A DNA stretch of 64,000 bases from a bacterium (GTDB lineage Bacteria; Hinthialibacterota; Hinthialibacteria; OLB16): the NCBI GenBank assembly GCA_022072055.1, contig JAJVIK010000017.1:62001-126000 (forward strand), in the 5' to 3' direction. A model generated the notes under the pieces. That model did not search any database and was not told where the DNA came from. It worked only from the letters and a program-made list of their open reading frames with translations. The translations under genes were made by a program, and so were the position numbers. This document shows, in pieces, positions 51,036 through 59,483 of this stretch. Each line of letters begins with the position of its first letter. The first letter of the stretch is position 1.

Positions 51036-52097
51036 ATGAGAGAGATCACGCCACGTGGTGGTGGAGAACACCATCTTTTCCTTCCCGAGGCGCTGGGAGA
51101 ATCCGAGGCCTTCCTGGAGTTTCAGGAGCGCTTGTCGCGGGTGGCCCGTGTGGAGCGTCCGGTGCTCTTGATCGGTGAGAGAGGGACGGGGAAGGAACTC
51201 GCCGCGGCGCGTTTGCACGCCCTCTCGGCGCGCTGGCAGGGCCCGATGGTGGAGCTCAACTGCGCCGCGCTTTCGCCCACTCTGATCGAGTCCGAGCTCT
51301 TCGGGCATGAGGAGGGAGCTTTCACCGGCGCTTCGCGGCGACGTCAGGGGCGCTTCGAGATGGCGCATCAGGGAACCCTGTTCCTGGATGAGATCGGAAA
51401 CATCCCGATGGAGGCGCAGGAGAAGATTCTGCGCGTGGTGGAGTATGGTCGTTTCGAGCGAGTGGGCGGAACCCGCCAGGTGCAAGTGGATGTTCGCATC
51501 CTCGGGGCCACGAACGTGGATCTCACGCGCCTGTGCGAGGAGGGTCGCTTCAAGAGGGATCTTCTGGATCGTCTGTCGTTCGAGGTTCTGACCCTGCCCC
51601 CGTTGCGAGAGCGGGGAGGCGACATTCTTCTGCTCGCCGCGCACTTCGCAAACCGGATGGCGTTTGAGCTCGGGAGGAGCGAGATGCCCACGTTCGCTGC
51701 GAGCGCGCAACGCGCGTTGATGACTTACTCATGGCCGGGCAATGTGCGCGAGCTCAAGAACGTGGCCGAGCGCGCGGTGTATCGCTCGGACTCCAACGTG
51801 ATTGGAGAGATTGTGTTCAATCCCTTCGCGACCCTTGAGGAGCGTCCCTTGCCGGATGCGCGCGTGCAGGTTTCGGAGGAGCCTGTGGATAAGCGCGCGC
51901 GCAAACCGATTCGGTTTGAGGAGGCGTTGATGGAGTTGGAGATGGAGTTGCTGCAAAGGGCCCTTGCCGAAACTGGACAGAATCAGCGCAAGGCGGCGGA
52001 GGCGCTGGGGTTGTCGTATCACCAGTTCCGCTGGGTGTATCGTCGCCACAGGAAGGCCCTGGAATCGGCGCTAACCCTTGAAGAATCCAAGACTTAG
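51036..52097 (+). CDS. pspF: PspF-like sigma-54 transcription activator
   Basis: AAA+ enhancer-binding protein of 353 residues. The order and motifs match E. coli PspF: LGESEAFLEFQERLSRVA, Walker A GERGTGKE, the sigma-54-contact loop GAFTGA, Walker B GTLFLDEIGN, PLRERGGDILLLA, and SWPGNVRELKNVAERAVYR. There is no N-terminal sensory domain, as in PspF, so PspA can act as the direct inhibitor. The C-terminal helix-turn-helix is NQRKAAEALGLSYHQFRWVYRRH. It is transcribed away from the psp operon. Confidence 0.93.
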   Translation: MREITPRGGGEHHLFLPEALGESEAFLEFQERLSRVARVERPVLLIGERGTGKELAAARLHALSARWQGPMVELNCAALSPTLIESELFGHEEGAFTGASRRRQGRFEMAHQGTLFLDEIGNIPMEAQEKILRVVEYGRFERVGGTRQVQVDVRILGATNVDLTRLCEEGRFKRDLLDRLSFEVLTLPPLRERGGDILLLAAHFANRMAFELGRSEMPTFAASAQRALMTYSWPGNVRELKNVAERAVYRSDSNVIGEIVFNPFATLEERPLPDARVQVSEEPVDKRARKPIRFEEALMELEMELLQRALAETGQNQRKAAEALGLSYHQFRWVYRRHRKALESALTLEESKT

Positions 52098-52114
52098 AAC
52101 TGTGAGAGAAAGCC

Positions 52115-52144
52115 TTGACAAAATTGTGGGAAAAATGCTAGAAA
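52115..52144 (+). promoter_or_regulatory. Distal promoter of the cysteine-rich gene pair
   Basis: Perfect TTGACA (52115-52120), 18-bp spacer and TAGAAA (52139-52144) with a TGC extended -10. It lies 175 bp before the first cysteine-rich gene. Confidence 0.55.
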
Positions 52145-52176
52145 TACCCAACCGGTCGATGGGGTAGTTGCCACGA

Positions 52177-52215
52177 CCTTCAGTCGAATGGTGCCGAGCC
52201 AGAGTTGACTGAAGG
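52177..52215. promoter_or_regulatory. 9-bp inverted repeat between two promoters
   Basis: CCTTCAGTC (52177-52185) and GACTGAAGG (52207-52215) are perfect inverted copies 21 bp apart, lying between the distal and proximal promoters of the cysteine-rich genes. It could be an operator pair or an mRNA hairpin in the distal transcript. Confidence 0.4.
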
Positions 52216-52221
52216 GGTGGA

Positions 52222-52250
52222 TTGTAATCCCTCCGAAGACTGGGTATAGT
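52222..52250 (+). promoter_or_regulatory. Proximal promoter of the first cysteine-rich gene
   Basis: TTGTAA (52222-52227), 17-bp spacer, TATAGT (52245-52250; five of six). Start would be near 52257, leaving a leader of about 63 bases with AGGAGG at 52309-52314. Confidence 0.5.
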
Positions 52251-52319
52251 CCCTGCGTGCTCACTGAAGCGGAGGGATGGTCCCGCGCAGCGGGCTTGAA
52301 AATTCAATAGGAGGATTTG

Positions 52320-52817
52320 ATGAGCATGAAACGGGTAGTTGTGGGTCTTGTTGTGGTTCTTGCTTTGGGTGTCGTTGCGACCCCGGGTCACGCGTTCCTG
52401 TTTGGGAACTGCTGCTGCAATACTTCGTGCTGCGCGGTTGCGCCGTATGAGGTGAAAGTGACCTATACTCCGATCGAGCCGCAGCCGGGCGAGTGCACTT
52501 ACTGCACTTGCTTGCCGTATGGCTGCCCCGATGGCGCTCCGTGCGTCAGCGGTTGTCCGCCGTGTGGTCCTGGGTGTGGCGTTGGTGTTGGTTGCGCCGC
52601 CCCCGCGGCTTGCGGCCCCTGTGGCATCAACCTGTGCGGGATTCTTAGCACCCCGTGCTGCGTTGTCGGCCCCGTTGTGAGTGGCGCTTGCGGTCTGGTT
52701 GGCGGCGTCCTCGATTGCGCCTGTGGTATCGTTTCGGGCGTTCTCGGCTGCCTCGGCTGCTGCAACCCCTGTGGCGCCGGCTGCGGCGCTCCGGCGGGCG
52801 CGGCGATGGCCCAGTAA
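52320..52817 (+). CDS. Secreted cysteine-rich protein, copy 1
   Basis: Protein of 165 residues with a signal peptide (hydrophobic helix, ending ATPGHA). The mature part opens FLFGNCCCNTSCCAVAPYEVKVTYTPIEPQPGECTYCTC and has 27 cysteines. A central Gly/Pro/Cys-rich region (about 80-105) leads to a glycine-zipper-like segment with GLVGGVLDCACGIVSGVLGCLGCC, then ends AMAQ. I know no family with this layout. Cys spacing is not that of ferredoxins. It may form a disulfide-linked surface or envelope structure; that is inference. Coding is certain: two promoters, AGGAGG, and a strong terminator frame it, and copy 2 shares conserved sections. Confidence 0.85.
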   Translation: MSMKRVVVGLVVVLALGVVATPGHAFLFGNCCCNTSCCAVAPYEVKVTYTPIEPQPGECTYCTCLPYGCPDGAPCVSGCPPCGPGCGVGVGCAAPAACGPCGINLCGILSTPCCVVGPVVSGACGLVGGVLDCACGIVSGVLGCLGCCNPCGAGCGAPAGAAMAQ

Positions 52818-52847
52818 GCACTGTCGCACTTCTGAACATTGCTCTCT

Positions 52848-52884
52848 AAGGGGAGGATCGCTCGGTCCTCCCCTTTTTATTTTT
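52848..52884 (+). terminator. Intrinsic terminator after cysteine-rich copy 1
   Basis: 10-bp perfect stem AAGGGGAGGA/TCCTCCCCTT (52848-52857 with 52866-52875), 8-base loop, then a T-rich run at 52874-52884. Confidence 0.88.
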
Positions 52885-53008
52885 GCCCTTCCGCCTGGTC
52901 CCCCTACCCGGCCAAATTTTCCCGTAAGGTTCATTCTTGCCCAGGCCGATAACCTCCATGAAATGCCCGAGTGTGGGCTCGTATCACCGATAGGAGGACT
53001 GAAGGAGC

Positions 53009-53506
53009 ATGAAACGGGTCGTTCTGGTAGTTCTTGGCGTTCTTGCTTTGGGTCTGATCGCGCCTCCCGGGCATGCGTTTCTGTTCGGGAACTGTTGCTG
53101 TAACACCTCGTGTTGCGCGGTGGCGCCTTATGAAGTCAAGGTGACTTACACCCCGATTGAGCCGCAGCCGGGCGAGTGCACTTACTGCACTTGTCTGCCG
53201 TACGGTTGTCCGGATGGGGCCCCTGTCTGCCCGCCCTGCGGGCCGGTGGGTTGTGGTCCCTGCGGAACCGCGGTCGGCGCCGGTTGTGGCGCGCCTTGCG
53301 GCGGCGGGATTTGCGGTCTGGCCTGCAACCCCTGCTGCTTTGTGACCCCGATTGTATCGGGCGCTCTCGGCATGGTCGGCGGGGTTCTGGACTGCGCTTG
53401 CGGCATGGTTGCCGGGGTTCTTTCCTGCCTGGGGTGCTGCACCCCCTGCTGCGCGCCCTCGCCGTGCTGTGGCGGCATGGGCGGTGGCGTGGCGATGGCT
53501 CAGTAA
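53009..53506 (+). CDS. Secreted cysteine-rich protein, copy 2
   Basis: Protein of 165 residues, a tandem paralogue of the preceding gene, with 28 cysteines. The signal peptide ends APPGHA. The first 45 mature residues are almost identical to copy 1 (FLFGNCCCNTSCC, EVKVTYTPIEPQPGECTYC, LPYGCPDGAP). The middle differs and is Gly/Cys/Pro-rich, and the zipper GMVGGVLDCACGMVAGVLSCLGCC is kept, ending in two CC pairs and AMAQ. AAGGAG precedes ATG 53009. No promoter is clear in the 124 bp between the terminator and this gene. Confidence 0.85.
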   Translation: MKRVVLVVLGVLALGLIAPPGHAFLFGNCCCNTSCCAVAPYEVKVTYTPIEPQPGECTYCTCLPYGCPDGAPVCPPCGPVGCGPCGTAVGAGCGAPCGGGICGLACNPCCFVTPIVSGALGMVGGVLDCACGMVAGVLSCLGCCTPCCAPSPCCGGMGGGVAMAQ

Positions 53507-53540
53507 CGCGCGCGCACACCCAATCTTGAGCAAAGCCAAG

Positions 53541-53577
53541 GCGGGGGAGACTGAAACTCTCCCCCGCTTTCGTTTTT
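53541..53577 (+). terminator. Intrinsic terminator after cysteine-rich copy 2
   Basis: 10-bp perfect stem GCGGGGGAGA/TCTCCCCCGC (53541-53550 with 53558-53567), 7-base loop, T-run 53568-53577 with a CG interruption. Confidence 0.85.
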
Positions 53578-53619
53578 GCCCCCGAGCTCCTGGGGCATGA
53601 ATCCCCGGACTCCCCTGGT

Positions 53620-53625
53620 TATACT
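53620..53625 (+). promoter_or_regulatory. Possible -10 box for a leaderless larC message
   Basis: TATACT lies seven bases before ATG 53633, so transcription would start on or next to the start codon. No good -35 is visible and no ribosome site precedes the ATG, which fits a leaderless message. Confidence 0.35.
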
Positions 53626-53632
53626 GCCGCTC

Positions 53633-54802
53633 ATGAGCGTTTCGGACCGTCTGCTCTATATCGATGCCTTCGCGGGGCTTTCCGGAGACATGTTCCTCGG
53701 GGCGCTGGCCGATCTGGGCCTCCCGCGAGAGCTTTTCGAGGGCTTGCCGAAACGTCTTGGGTTCCCCAAGGCGACCCTGTCGATCCGGACCCTGGTTTGC
53801 TCCGGCATCGCCGCCAGGCAAGTGGCCATCGGCGCGCCGCGCGAGCACAGCCACCGTCACCTGCCGGACATCGAGGCCATCCTGGCCGCCTCCGATCTCC
53901 CCAAGGGGGTGATTGAAGGATCGATGCGAACCTTCCGGCTGATCGCGGAGGCCGAGGGACGGATTCATGGGATCGCGCCGGAGCAGGTCCATTTCCATGA
54001 GGTTGGCGCGGTGGACTCGATCCTCGACATCGTGGGGACTCACTTGGGGGTGTTTGAGCTCGGCGTTTCCCAAGTGATCAGCTCGCCGATCCCGCTCGCG
54101 CGCGGGAAAGCCGCGATGGCCCATGGGGTCCTGCCGATCCCCGCCCCCGCCACGGTCGAGATCCTCTCCGGCGCGCCGACTTATGGAATCGAGGTCCCGT
54201 TCGAGAATGTGACTCCGACCGGGGCGGCGCTCGCGGTGAGTCTCGCCTCGGAGTTTGGCGATTGGCCCGCGATGACCCTTGAGCGGAGCGGCTGGGGCGC
54301 CGGAACCAAGGAGGGGGGCGAGCTCCCCAATGTCCTTCGACTCATCCTGGGGCATGTCGCCGAGGGGCTGTCAGGCGACCGGGTATGGGTGCTGGAGTGC
54401 GAGGTGGATGACATGCTCCCCGAGTTTTTCGAGCCGCTCTGGACTCTCGCCTTTGAGCGGGGCGCGCTTGACCTGTATCTCACTCCGGTCCAGATGAAAA
54501 AAGGGCGACCGGGGACCCTGGTCACTCTTCTGGCGCGCGACCCTCAACGTTTTGAATGCGAGCGTCTCCTCCTTGAACACACCACCACCTTGGGGGTGCG
54601 ACGGGTCTTGTGCGACCGAACGGTTCTGGAGCGCGAGGTCTTGATCGTCGAGACCGAGTACGGGCCCATCCCGGTCAAGGTGGGCAAGGGAATCGCGGGA
54701 AAGGCGGCGCCGGAGGCGGCGGCGGTCAAGGTCGCCGCTGAAAGGGCGGGGGCCCCGATGAGCGTAGTGTACGTTGCAGCGTTGCGCGCCGCGAGTTCCT
54801 GA
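53633..54802 (+). CDS. larC: Nickel pincer cofactor biosynthesis protein LarC
   Basis: Protein of 389 residues that in Lactobacillus inserts nickel into the pyridinium dithiocarboxylate cofactor of lactate racemase. Family hallmarks are YIDAFAGLSGDMFLGALADLG, HSHRHLPDIEAILA, HFHEVGAVDSILDIVG, and VLECEVDDMLPEFFEPL. The C-terminal half carries KKGRPGTLVTLLA and TTTLGVRR. In some species larC is read as two pieces by frameshift; here it is one frame. The partner genes larA, larB and larE are not in the window, and the many related racemase-like enzymes mean the target need not be lactate racemase. Confidence 0.9.
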   Translation: MSVSDRLLYIDAFAGLSGDMFLGALADLGLPRELFEGLPKRLGFPKATLSIRTLVCSGIAARQVAIGAPREHSHRHLPDIEAILAASDLPKGVIEGSMRTFRLIAEAEGRIHGIAPEQVHFHEVGAVDSILDIVGTHLGVFELGVSQVISSPIPLARGKAAMAHGVLPIPAPATVEILSGAPTYGIEVPFENVTPTGAALAVSLASEFGDWPAMTLERSGWGAGTKEGGELPNVLRLILGHVAEGLSGDRVWVLECEVDDMLPEFFEPLWTLAFERGALDLYLTPVQMKKGRPGTLVTLLARDPQRFECERLLLEHTTTLGVRRVLCDRTVLEREVLIVETEYGPIPVKVGKGIAGKAAPEAAAVKVAAERAGAPMSVVYVAALRAASS

Positions 54803-54863
54803 GTCAAACCCGGATGCGTGGTCTGCGGAATCGGAGCGCGCGGAGAGACCCTTTAAGGAAAGT

Positions 54864-54896
54864 GGGCCCGACCCCCGAGGGGAGGAGGCCGGGCCC
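54864..54896. terminator. Bidirectional-type hairpin between larC and the convergent gene
   Basis: GGGCCCG (54864-54870) pairs with CGGGCCC (54890-54896), with an inner CCCC/GGGG. It stands in the 155-bp gap between two genes that end toward each other. No strong T-run on either side. Confidence 0.4.
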
Positions 54897-54957
54897 GGTG
54901 TGAGGAGAAGTCGACTCGCATCGAGCGGCCCATCTGGGCCGACCGAGTCGAAGTTTC

Positions 54958-55725
54958 TTAGCGGGACTCGCCCCCCTGTCCCAGGATTTCGGCGATTTCG
55001 TACCGGGCGATTTCCCGTCCATACTCGCGCACCAGAAACGCCCCCTGCTTCTTGCCGACATCGATCCAATCATCAAAGGCCTCAAAGCGCGCCCCTTCGA
55101 TGTTGTCCTTGTTGACCTTGGCGTCGAGGGTTCGCGCCGCGTCCTGATGGAGCAGTCGCGCCCCATCCGAGACCCGGTGGTAGTCGATGGTCATCTTCAT
55201 GGTGATCAGGAGGTCATGCAGAGGGATGTATTGCGCGCCCAGTCCCGCGCGTTCGCCCCGATAGATCGCCGCCTCGGCCAGGGTCACCGGAAAGAGAACC
55301 ACATCCACGATTTTGGCGACCGGATCGAGTCCGTTCTTCCCCGCGGGATCGATGGTGAACTGCTCGATGGTCGGGACGAGCAGGAGCTGGGCCCCCTTCT
55401 CCCGCGCAAGTTGCAGGGCGCGGTCCACTCCACGCCCACCGACACGAGTCAGCGAGGCGCCGCGGTGAATCTCGGAGATCCCCTCGGCCAGTTCCCGCTG
55501 GATGTCCTCGGGAGTGAGCGCGACACGGCGATTGACAATCTCATCCGGGGAGACCTTGCGGGCATCCACCACCGTTCCGACCGCAATCCGCGCGCTGATC
55601 AGGTCGCTGGTGTAATAGTCCCCGCCGCGACGCTTACCCTCCGCCGCGCACAGGAAAGGAATCAACAAGAGGGCTGCCGAAATAGCGATCCGGACAGTCG
55701 GAAAGGACATCAGAGTCGGTGACAT
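54958..55725 (-). CDS. Secreted hypothetical protein, 255 aa
   Basis: I do not recognise a family. A signal peptide (AISAALLLIPFLCAAEG) precedes an alpha/beta domain: VGTVVDARKVS, LTPEDIQRELAEGISEI, DRALQLAREKGAQLLLVPTIEQF, and MKMTIDYHRVSDGARLLHQDAART. The order resembles peptidoglycan- or lipoprotein-associated CsgG/TolB-like N-terminal domains in a general way only. The cysteine in the signal region is not a lipobox. A promoter with a perfect -35 precedes it. Isolated by divergent and convergent neighbours. Confidence 0.7.
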   Translation of the reverse strand: MSPTLMSFPTVRIAISAALLLIPFLCAAEGKRRGGDYYTSDLISARIAVGTVVDARKVSPDEIVNRRVALTPEDIQRELAEGISEIHRGASLTRVGGRGVDRALQLAREKGAQLLLVPTIEQFTIDPAGKNGLDPVAKIVDVVLFPVTLAEAAIYRGERAGLGAQYIPLHDLLITMKMTIDYHRVSDGARLLHQDAARTLDAKVNKDNIEGARFEAFDDWIDVGKKQGAFLVREYGREIARYEIAEILGQGGESR

Positions 55726-55810
55726 GGCGCCGACCCCCTTTCTTTTTTGTCCGCAACCGGGAAGACCGTGGCTCCATCACATGAACTGCACGGGTAAGGT
55801 ATCGGCCCAC

Positions 55811-55839
55811 ACCTTAGAGAACTTGAGACACTCTGTCAA
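55811..55839 (-). promoter_or_regulatory. Promoter of the secreted hypothetical gene
   Basis: On the minus strand a perfect TTGACA (55839-55834), 17-bp spacer and TAAGGT (55816-55811). The leader would be about 80 bases. Confidence 0.5.
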
Positions 55840-55940
55840 CTGACAGACTCTATCTCTACTGAAACGAGTTGGTTGAGATCTATTCGGGCGGACCGTCGGA
55901 CGCGAGGGACCGGGCCCCTGCGAGGCGAGCTCTTCAGGCC

Positions 55941-57251
55941 CTAGAAGGCCACCTTGAAGGGCTCTTCCGGGGCTTTGGCGGCGCGCTGGACCGCACCGAC
56001 CAAGCCGAGCGCCACAAAATTGGCCAGAAGAGAACTCCCGCCGTAGGAAAAGAACGGGAGCGGAATCCCCGTGATCGGCATCAGCCCCATCGTCATGCCC
56101 AAGTTGACAAAGATGTGGACCCCCCACATCCCCACCACCCCAAAGACCAGGCTGCTTTCCCTCCAGGTTGACGCCCCCCCCGCGGCGCCGACCGACGCGA
56201 GCAGCAGCAACGCCAGAAGCAGAAACAAGAGGCTTGACCCAAGGAAGCCGAGTTCCTCCGCCAAAACCGCGAAGATGAAGTCGGTTCGCATCATCGGGAT
56301 GAAACCATGACTGCTCTGCAGCCCCTGCCCCAGCCCCTGTCCGGCCAGCCCTCCCGATGAGATCGCAATCAGCGATTGCCTCAGGTGATAGGCGGCGGGG
56401 GAAAGCTCGCGCACATCTCCCTCGACCCCTTGAACAAAGCCCGCTATGCGGTCCCGCTGGTGGGGTTTGAGAACCTCGGTCCACAACGGTTTGATCCCCT
56501 GGACCACCACCACGACCGAAAGGGCATGAGCCAGGCCAAACAGCGCAAGTCGCCCGGCGCGCTCGCCCTTCCAGGAAAGCAGCAGCAACCAAAGCCCGAC
56601 TCCGGACCCCCACACCATCCAGGGCAAGACCTCATTGGGGAGCGCGACCACCGCCCAGATCGGGATGGCAATCAGGCTGAGGTAGCGCCGCTGAATCCGT
56701 GATCCATACAACATGGCCACAAGGATGCCGGGGAAAACCAACGCGGTTCCAAGGTCCGGTTGAAGCGCAATCAGGGCTGAGGGGACCGCGGCAAGCAGAG
56801 TGGCCAGGAGAAACTGGCGGAAACCCGGCACGGCCCCCTTGGGAGGATTGAGCGCCCTCGCCAGGGCGAGGATCGAAACAATCTTCATGGTCTCGGCGGG
56901 CTGGAAGCGCATCGGTCCCAGGTCGAACCAGGAGACCGCGCCCCCTTTTTCGGTTCCGGCGAAGCGTAGTGCTAGGAGCGCCAGCAGGTTGAGGGCATAC
57001 AGGAATGGCGCCAGGGCGAACAGAAACCGGGTGGGAACCAGGGAAGCCCCCAGCGCCGCCGCGACCCCGAGGCAAGCCCAGAGCGCCTGTTTCTGCCACA
57101 AACGAAGCCCCCCCAAGTAATCCGGCTCGGACCCGGACAGGAGAAACACCCCCAGGGTGACAACCCCCACCGCCGGGAGAAAAAGCACAAATTCCTTCCG
57201 CCAGCGGATCGGTAAGCCGATCCGCGCCGGGCGCTCAGCCAATTCGGTCAC
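55941..57251 (-). CDS. rodA: Rod-shape SEDS glycosyltransferase RodA
   Basis: Inner-membrane peptidoglycan polymerase of the SEDS family (436 residues, about ten helices), working with a class B PBP in the elongasome. Typical segments are GGAVSWFDLGPMRFQPAETMKI, ALQPDLGTALVF, and the large extracellular loop with AYHLRQSLIAISSGGLAGQGLGQGLQSSHGFIPMMRTDFIFAVLAEELGF. ITGIPLPFFSYGGSSLLANF is the C-terminal family signature. The start is GTG 57251, abutting the stop of the DUF4139 gene. RodA is preferred over FtsW because of the RodA-type loop sequence; no partner PBP lies here. Confidence 0.92.
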   Translation of the reverse strand: MTELAERPARIGLPIRWRKEFVLFLPAVGVVTLGVFLLSGSEPDYLGGLRLWQKQALWACLGVAAALGASLVPTRFLFALAPFLYALNLLALLALRFAGTEKGGAVSWFDLGPMRFQPAETMKIVSILALARALNPPKGAVPGFRQFLLATLLAAVPSALIALQPDLGTALVFPGILVAMLYGSRIQRRYLSLIAIPIWAVVALPNEVLPWMVWGSGVGLWLLLLSWKGERAGRLALFGLAHALSVVVVVQGIKPLWTEVLKPHQRDRIAGFVQGVEGDVRELSPAAYHLRQSLIAISSGGLAGQGLGQGLQSSHGFIPMMRTDFIFAVLAEELGFLGSSLLFLLLALLLLASVGAAGGASTWRESSLVFGVVGMWGVHIFVNLGMTMGLMPITGIPLPFFSYGGSSLLANFVALGLVGAVQRAAKAPEEPFKVAF

Positions 57252-58646
57252 TCAGAAGAACCTCGTTTGCACGGTGAAGGTCACCACTTGCTCCTGGTCC
57301 GGCGCGACCTCCACATCGAACTCCAGGGTTTGCGCGTCCTTTTTGCGCGACTCCTGACTGCTCCGGATGACCTTCCAATCCCCCCAACGATGTTCGACCA
57401 CGGTCACCAGGACCGCCGCCTCCTTGTGGTTGCGGAGCTTGATCTGCCAGGTCTCCTCCCGCACCGCGCGAGAGACCTCGCGGGCCTCGAGCTGGGTTCG
57501 CTCGCCCACAATGTCGAAGGCGTTTCCGAGGAGGATGCGCAGGTCCTCATCCTTGGGGGTGTGATCGATCTGATCCTCGCCCACAAACTCCAGCGAGCCA
57601 TCCGTGTCGGCCTTGAAGGCGCGGACAGTGCCCTTGGGGAGCGGCATGCCCATGCGGTTCTCCTTGGAGTTGCGGAACTCCATCTTCACTTCCACCTTCT
57701 TGCCGCTCTTTTGACCGTCATAGAGGTAGATTTTCTTGGCCGGAGCATCCTGGGCGGCGAGAAGCTCGACCTGCTTGGTCTGGGCGTTCTTGATCGTGGT
57801 GGGGCGCTGGAGGGTATAGAGGTGATACTCGAAAAAGGCTTTCTCCTCAAATCCTCCGGGGGCATCCGCCGCGAGCATCGCCGCCTCGGGGACCATCGCG
57901 CGCTTGCCATACACCTCCTGGGGCGGCTGGACCCGATTCACATCCCCGGCGATCAGCTTGAGGCGGGCATCCCTGTAGGTGGCCCCGGACTGGTTGTCGA
58001 GAGTGACCCAGCCCGTGAGATCGACCGTCTTTTCGTCCGGGGCGACCACCATCACATAATCCGCCTTCCAGTTGATTCCGCCGGTCATGTAGGTCACCTG
58101 CGCGAGCTGTTCGCCTCCGGTCTTGGACCAGGTTTGCCACACCAAGGTCGGGCGGGTGATCAGTCCTTCGGGGAGGTTCGGGAGCTCCACCCGCAGGAGG
58201 TTCTCGCCGCCGGAGACCACCTGGATCTGCCCGGAATCATCCTTCAGGATGACTCGCCCCTCCGCTTGGGAAAGGAGCATGCCCTCGTGAACCTCGCCTT
58301 CCTGGACATACAGGCGGACACGTTGGTCGAGATACTTGTCCAGGAGCTTGGTGGGGTTGACCAGGTCATATTCATAGTTCTGCTCCAGCACGGTCGTTCC
58401 CTCGGGGTCCGAGAGGCTCTCGAAGTGGACCGAGGTGGGGTCAATCCGAGTGGCCACATCGGTGAACTTGAGCTCCCCCACCCCGGTGGGGACCGCCATT
58501 TTGCGGCGGTCTTTCACCACCGCGAGATCGCTGTTGTAGACCGTGATCTGGAGCCCTTCGGTGGCATCCTTCACTTGCGCGGGGGTTTCCAGGGCAAGGA
58601 TGAGTGAAATCGCCAAGAGGGGCACTGCTCGAAGAATGGCCGTCAT
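57252..58646 (-). CDS. DUF4139 domain secreted protein
   Basis: Exported protein of 464 residues with a signal peptide (LRAVPLLAISLILALETPAQ). The N-terminal part (LQITVYNSDLAVVKDRRKMAVPTGVGELKFTDVATRIDPTSVHFE) and the core TYMTGGINWKADYVMVV, followed by LTGWVTLDNQSGATYRDARLKLIAGDVN, match the DUF4139 family. Such proteins are widespread and of unknown function. It lies directly before rodA, separated by no bases, so co-transcription is very likely; a cell-envelope role is inferred. Confidence 0.85.
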   Translation of the reverse strand: MTAILRAVPLLAISLILALETPAQVKDATEGLQITVYNSDLAVVKDRRKMAVPTGVGELKFTDVATRIDPTSVHFESLSDPEGTTVLEQNYEYDLVNPTKLLDKYLDQRVRLYVQEGEVHEGMLLSQAEGRVILKDDSGQIQVVSGGENLLRVELPNLPEGLITRPTLVWQTWSKTGGEQLAQVTYMTGGINWKADYVMVVAPDEKTVDLTGWVTLDNQSGATYRDARLKLIAGDVNRVQPPQEVYGKRAMVPEAAMLAADAPGGFEEKAFFEYHLYTLQRPTTIKNAQTKQVELLAAQDAPAKKIYLYDGQKSGKKVEVKMEFRNSKENRMGMPLPKGTVRAFKADTDGSLEFVGEDQIDHTPKDEDLRILLGNAFDIVGERTQLEAREVSRAVREETWQIKLRNHKEAAVLVTVVEHRWGDWKVIRSSQESRKKDAQTLEFDVEVAPDQEQVVTFTVQTRFF

Positions 58647-58724
58647 GATGGGATTCTCCTTCCGTCAAAAGGGGGTTGGCCTTCAATCCAATAACGCGGC
58701 TCCAGTGAAAACCTTAGTCCGGTC

Positions 58725-59483
58725 CTACTCGGACCGCGAGACCCATTGACCGATGTCTCGCAGGAGCAGCGGGGAATCGGTGACAAAAGCCTCCGCGGCG
58801 CGCGCCCGACCTGAGAGCGCCCCCCAGGTCTCCGCGAGAGCGCGGACATTCTTCAGGTAATCCGAAAGCCCGGCATAACGATACCCCTCCGGGACCACGG
58901 GGTCCACGAATTGGCTCCCGTAGGCCCGGAGGACTTCCAGCTTGGCCTCCAGGGTCGCGCTGATATCGACCAGAAAGGAGGGTTGCGCCGATTCATGGAT
59001 CAGGTAGAAGGCAAGCAGCGCGGGGGAATGGGCGCGATGTTCCGGGAGGTGCTTGGGGAGCCGCGAGAGGAAGAACGCGGAGCGGACAAGCCGGGCCGCG
59101 GCGGCATGGTCGGGATGGCGCGAATCCTCGAGATTGCACAGGACCCATTCCGGTCGGCATTCGCGCAGGATCGGAACCAGGCGGCCTCTGGCGGCCGGGC
59201 TGTCCTCGACCCCGCCATCCGGGAGACCGAGGTTGAGCCGGAACAACGCCCCCATGCGTTCGGCGGCCTCCGCGGCTTCGGCTCGTCGAGTCTCCGCGTT
59301 CCCCTTGGTGCCGAGTTCGCCGCGCGTGAGGTCCAACAGCCCCACCCGATAGCCGGTTTCGATCCAGCGGATCAGCGAGCCGCCCACGCCGATCTCAATG
59401 TCATCCGGGTGCGGCCCGATGGCCAGGATGTCCACCGGCGAAAGCGCGCCGTGGGTGAGGTTGTATTCATGCCCACTGGACAT
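58725..59483 (-). CDS. PIG-L family deacetylase, BshB1-like
   Basis: Zinc-dependent N-acetyl-glucosamine deacetylase-like protein of 252 residues. The motif PHPDDIEIGVGG has the His-Asp-Asp metal set, and HPDHAAAARLVRSAFFLSRL holds the third His. DLTRGELGTKGNAETR and GLPDGGVED fit BshB1, which deacetylates the GlcNAc-malate intermediate of bacillithiol. No bshA or bshC is in the window, so the product may differ. ATG 59483 begins the domain; upstream in-frame codons are less likely. Confidence 0.83.
   Translation of the reverse strand: MSSGHEYNLTHGALSPVDILAIGPHPDDIEIGVGGSLIRWIETGYRVGLLDLTRGELGTKGNAETRRAEAAEAAERMGALFRLNLGLPDGGVEDSPAARGRLVPILRECRPEWVLCNLEDSRHPDHAAAARLVRSAFFLSRLPKHLPEHRAHSPALLAFYLIHESAQPSFLVDISATLEAKLEVLRAYGSQFVDPVVPEGYRYAGLSDYLKNVRALAETWGALSGRARAAEAFVTDSPLLLRDIGQWVSRSE

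Noticed and set aside
52320-53506. Cysteine-rich genes as ferredoxins or metallothioneins
   Set aside because: Cys spacing does not follow CxxCxxC ferredoxin patterns, and both proteins have signal peptides and glycine-zipper segments that metallothioneins lack. Metal binding is still possible.
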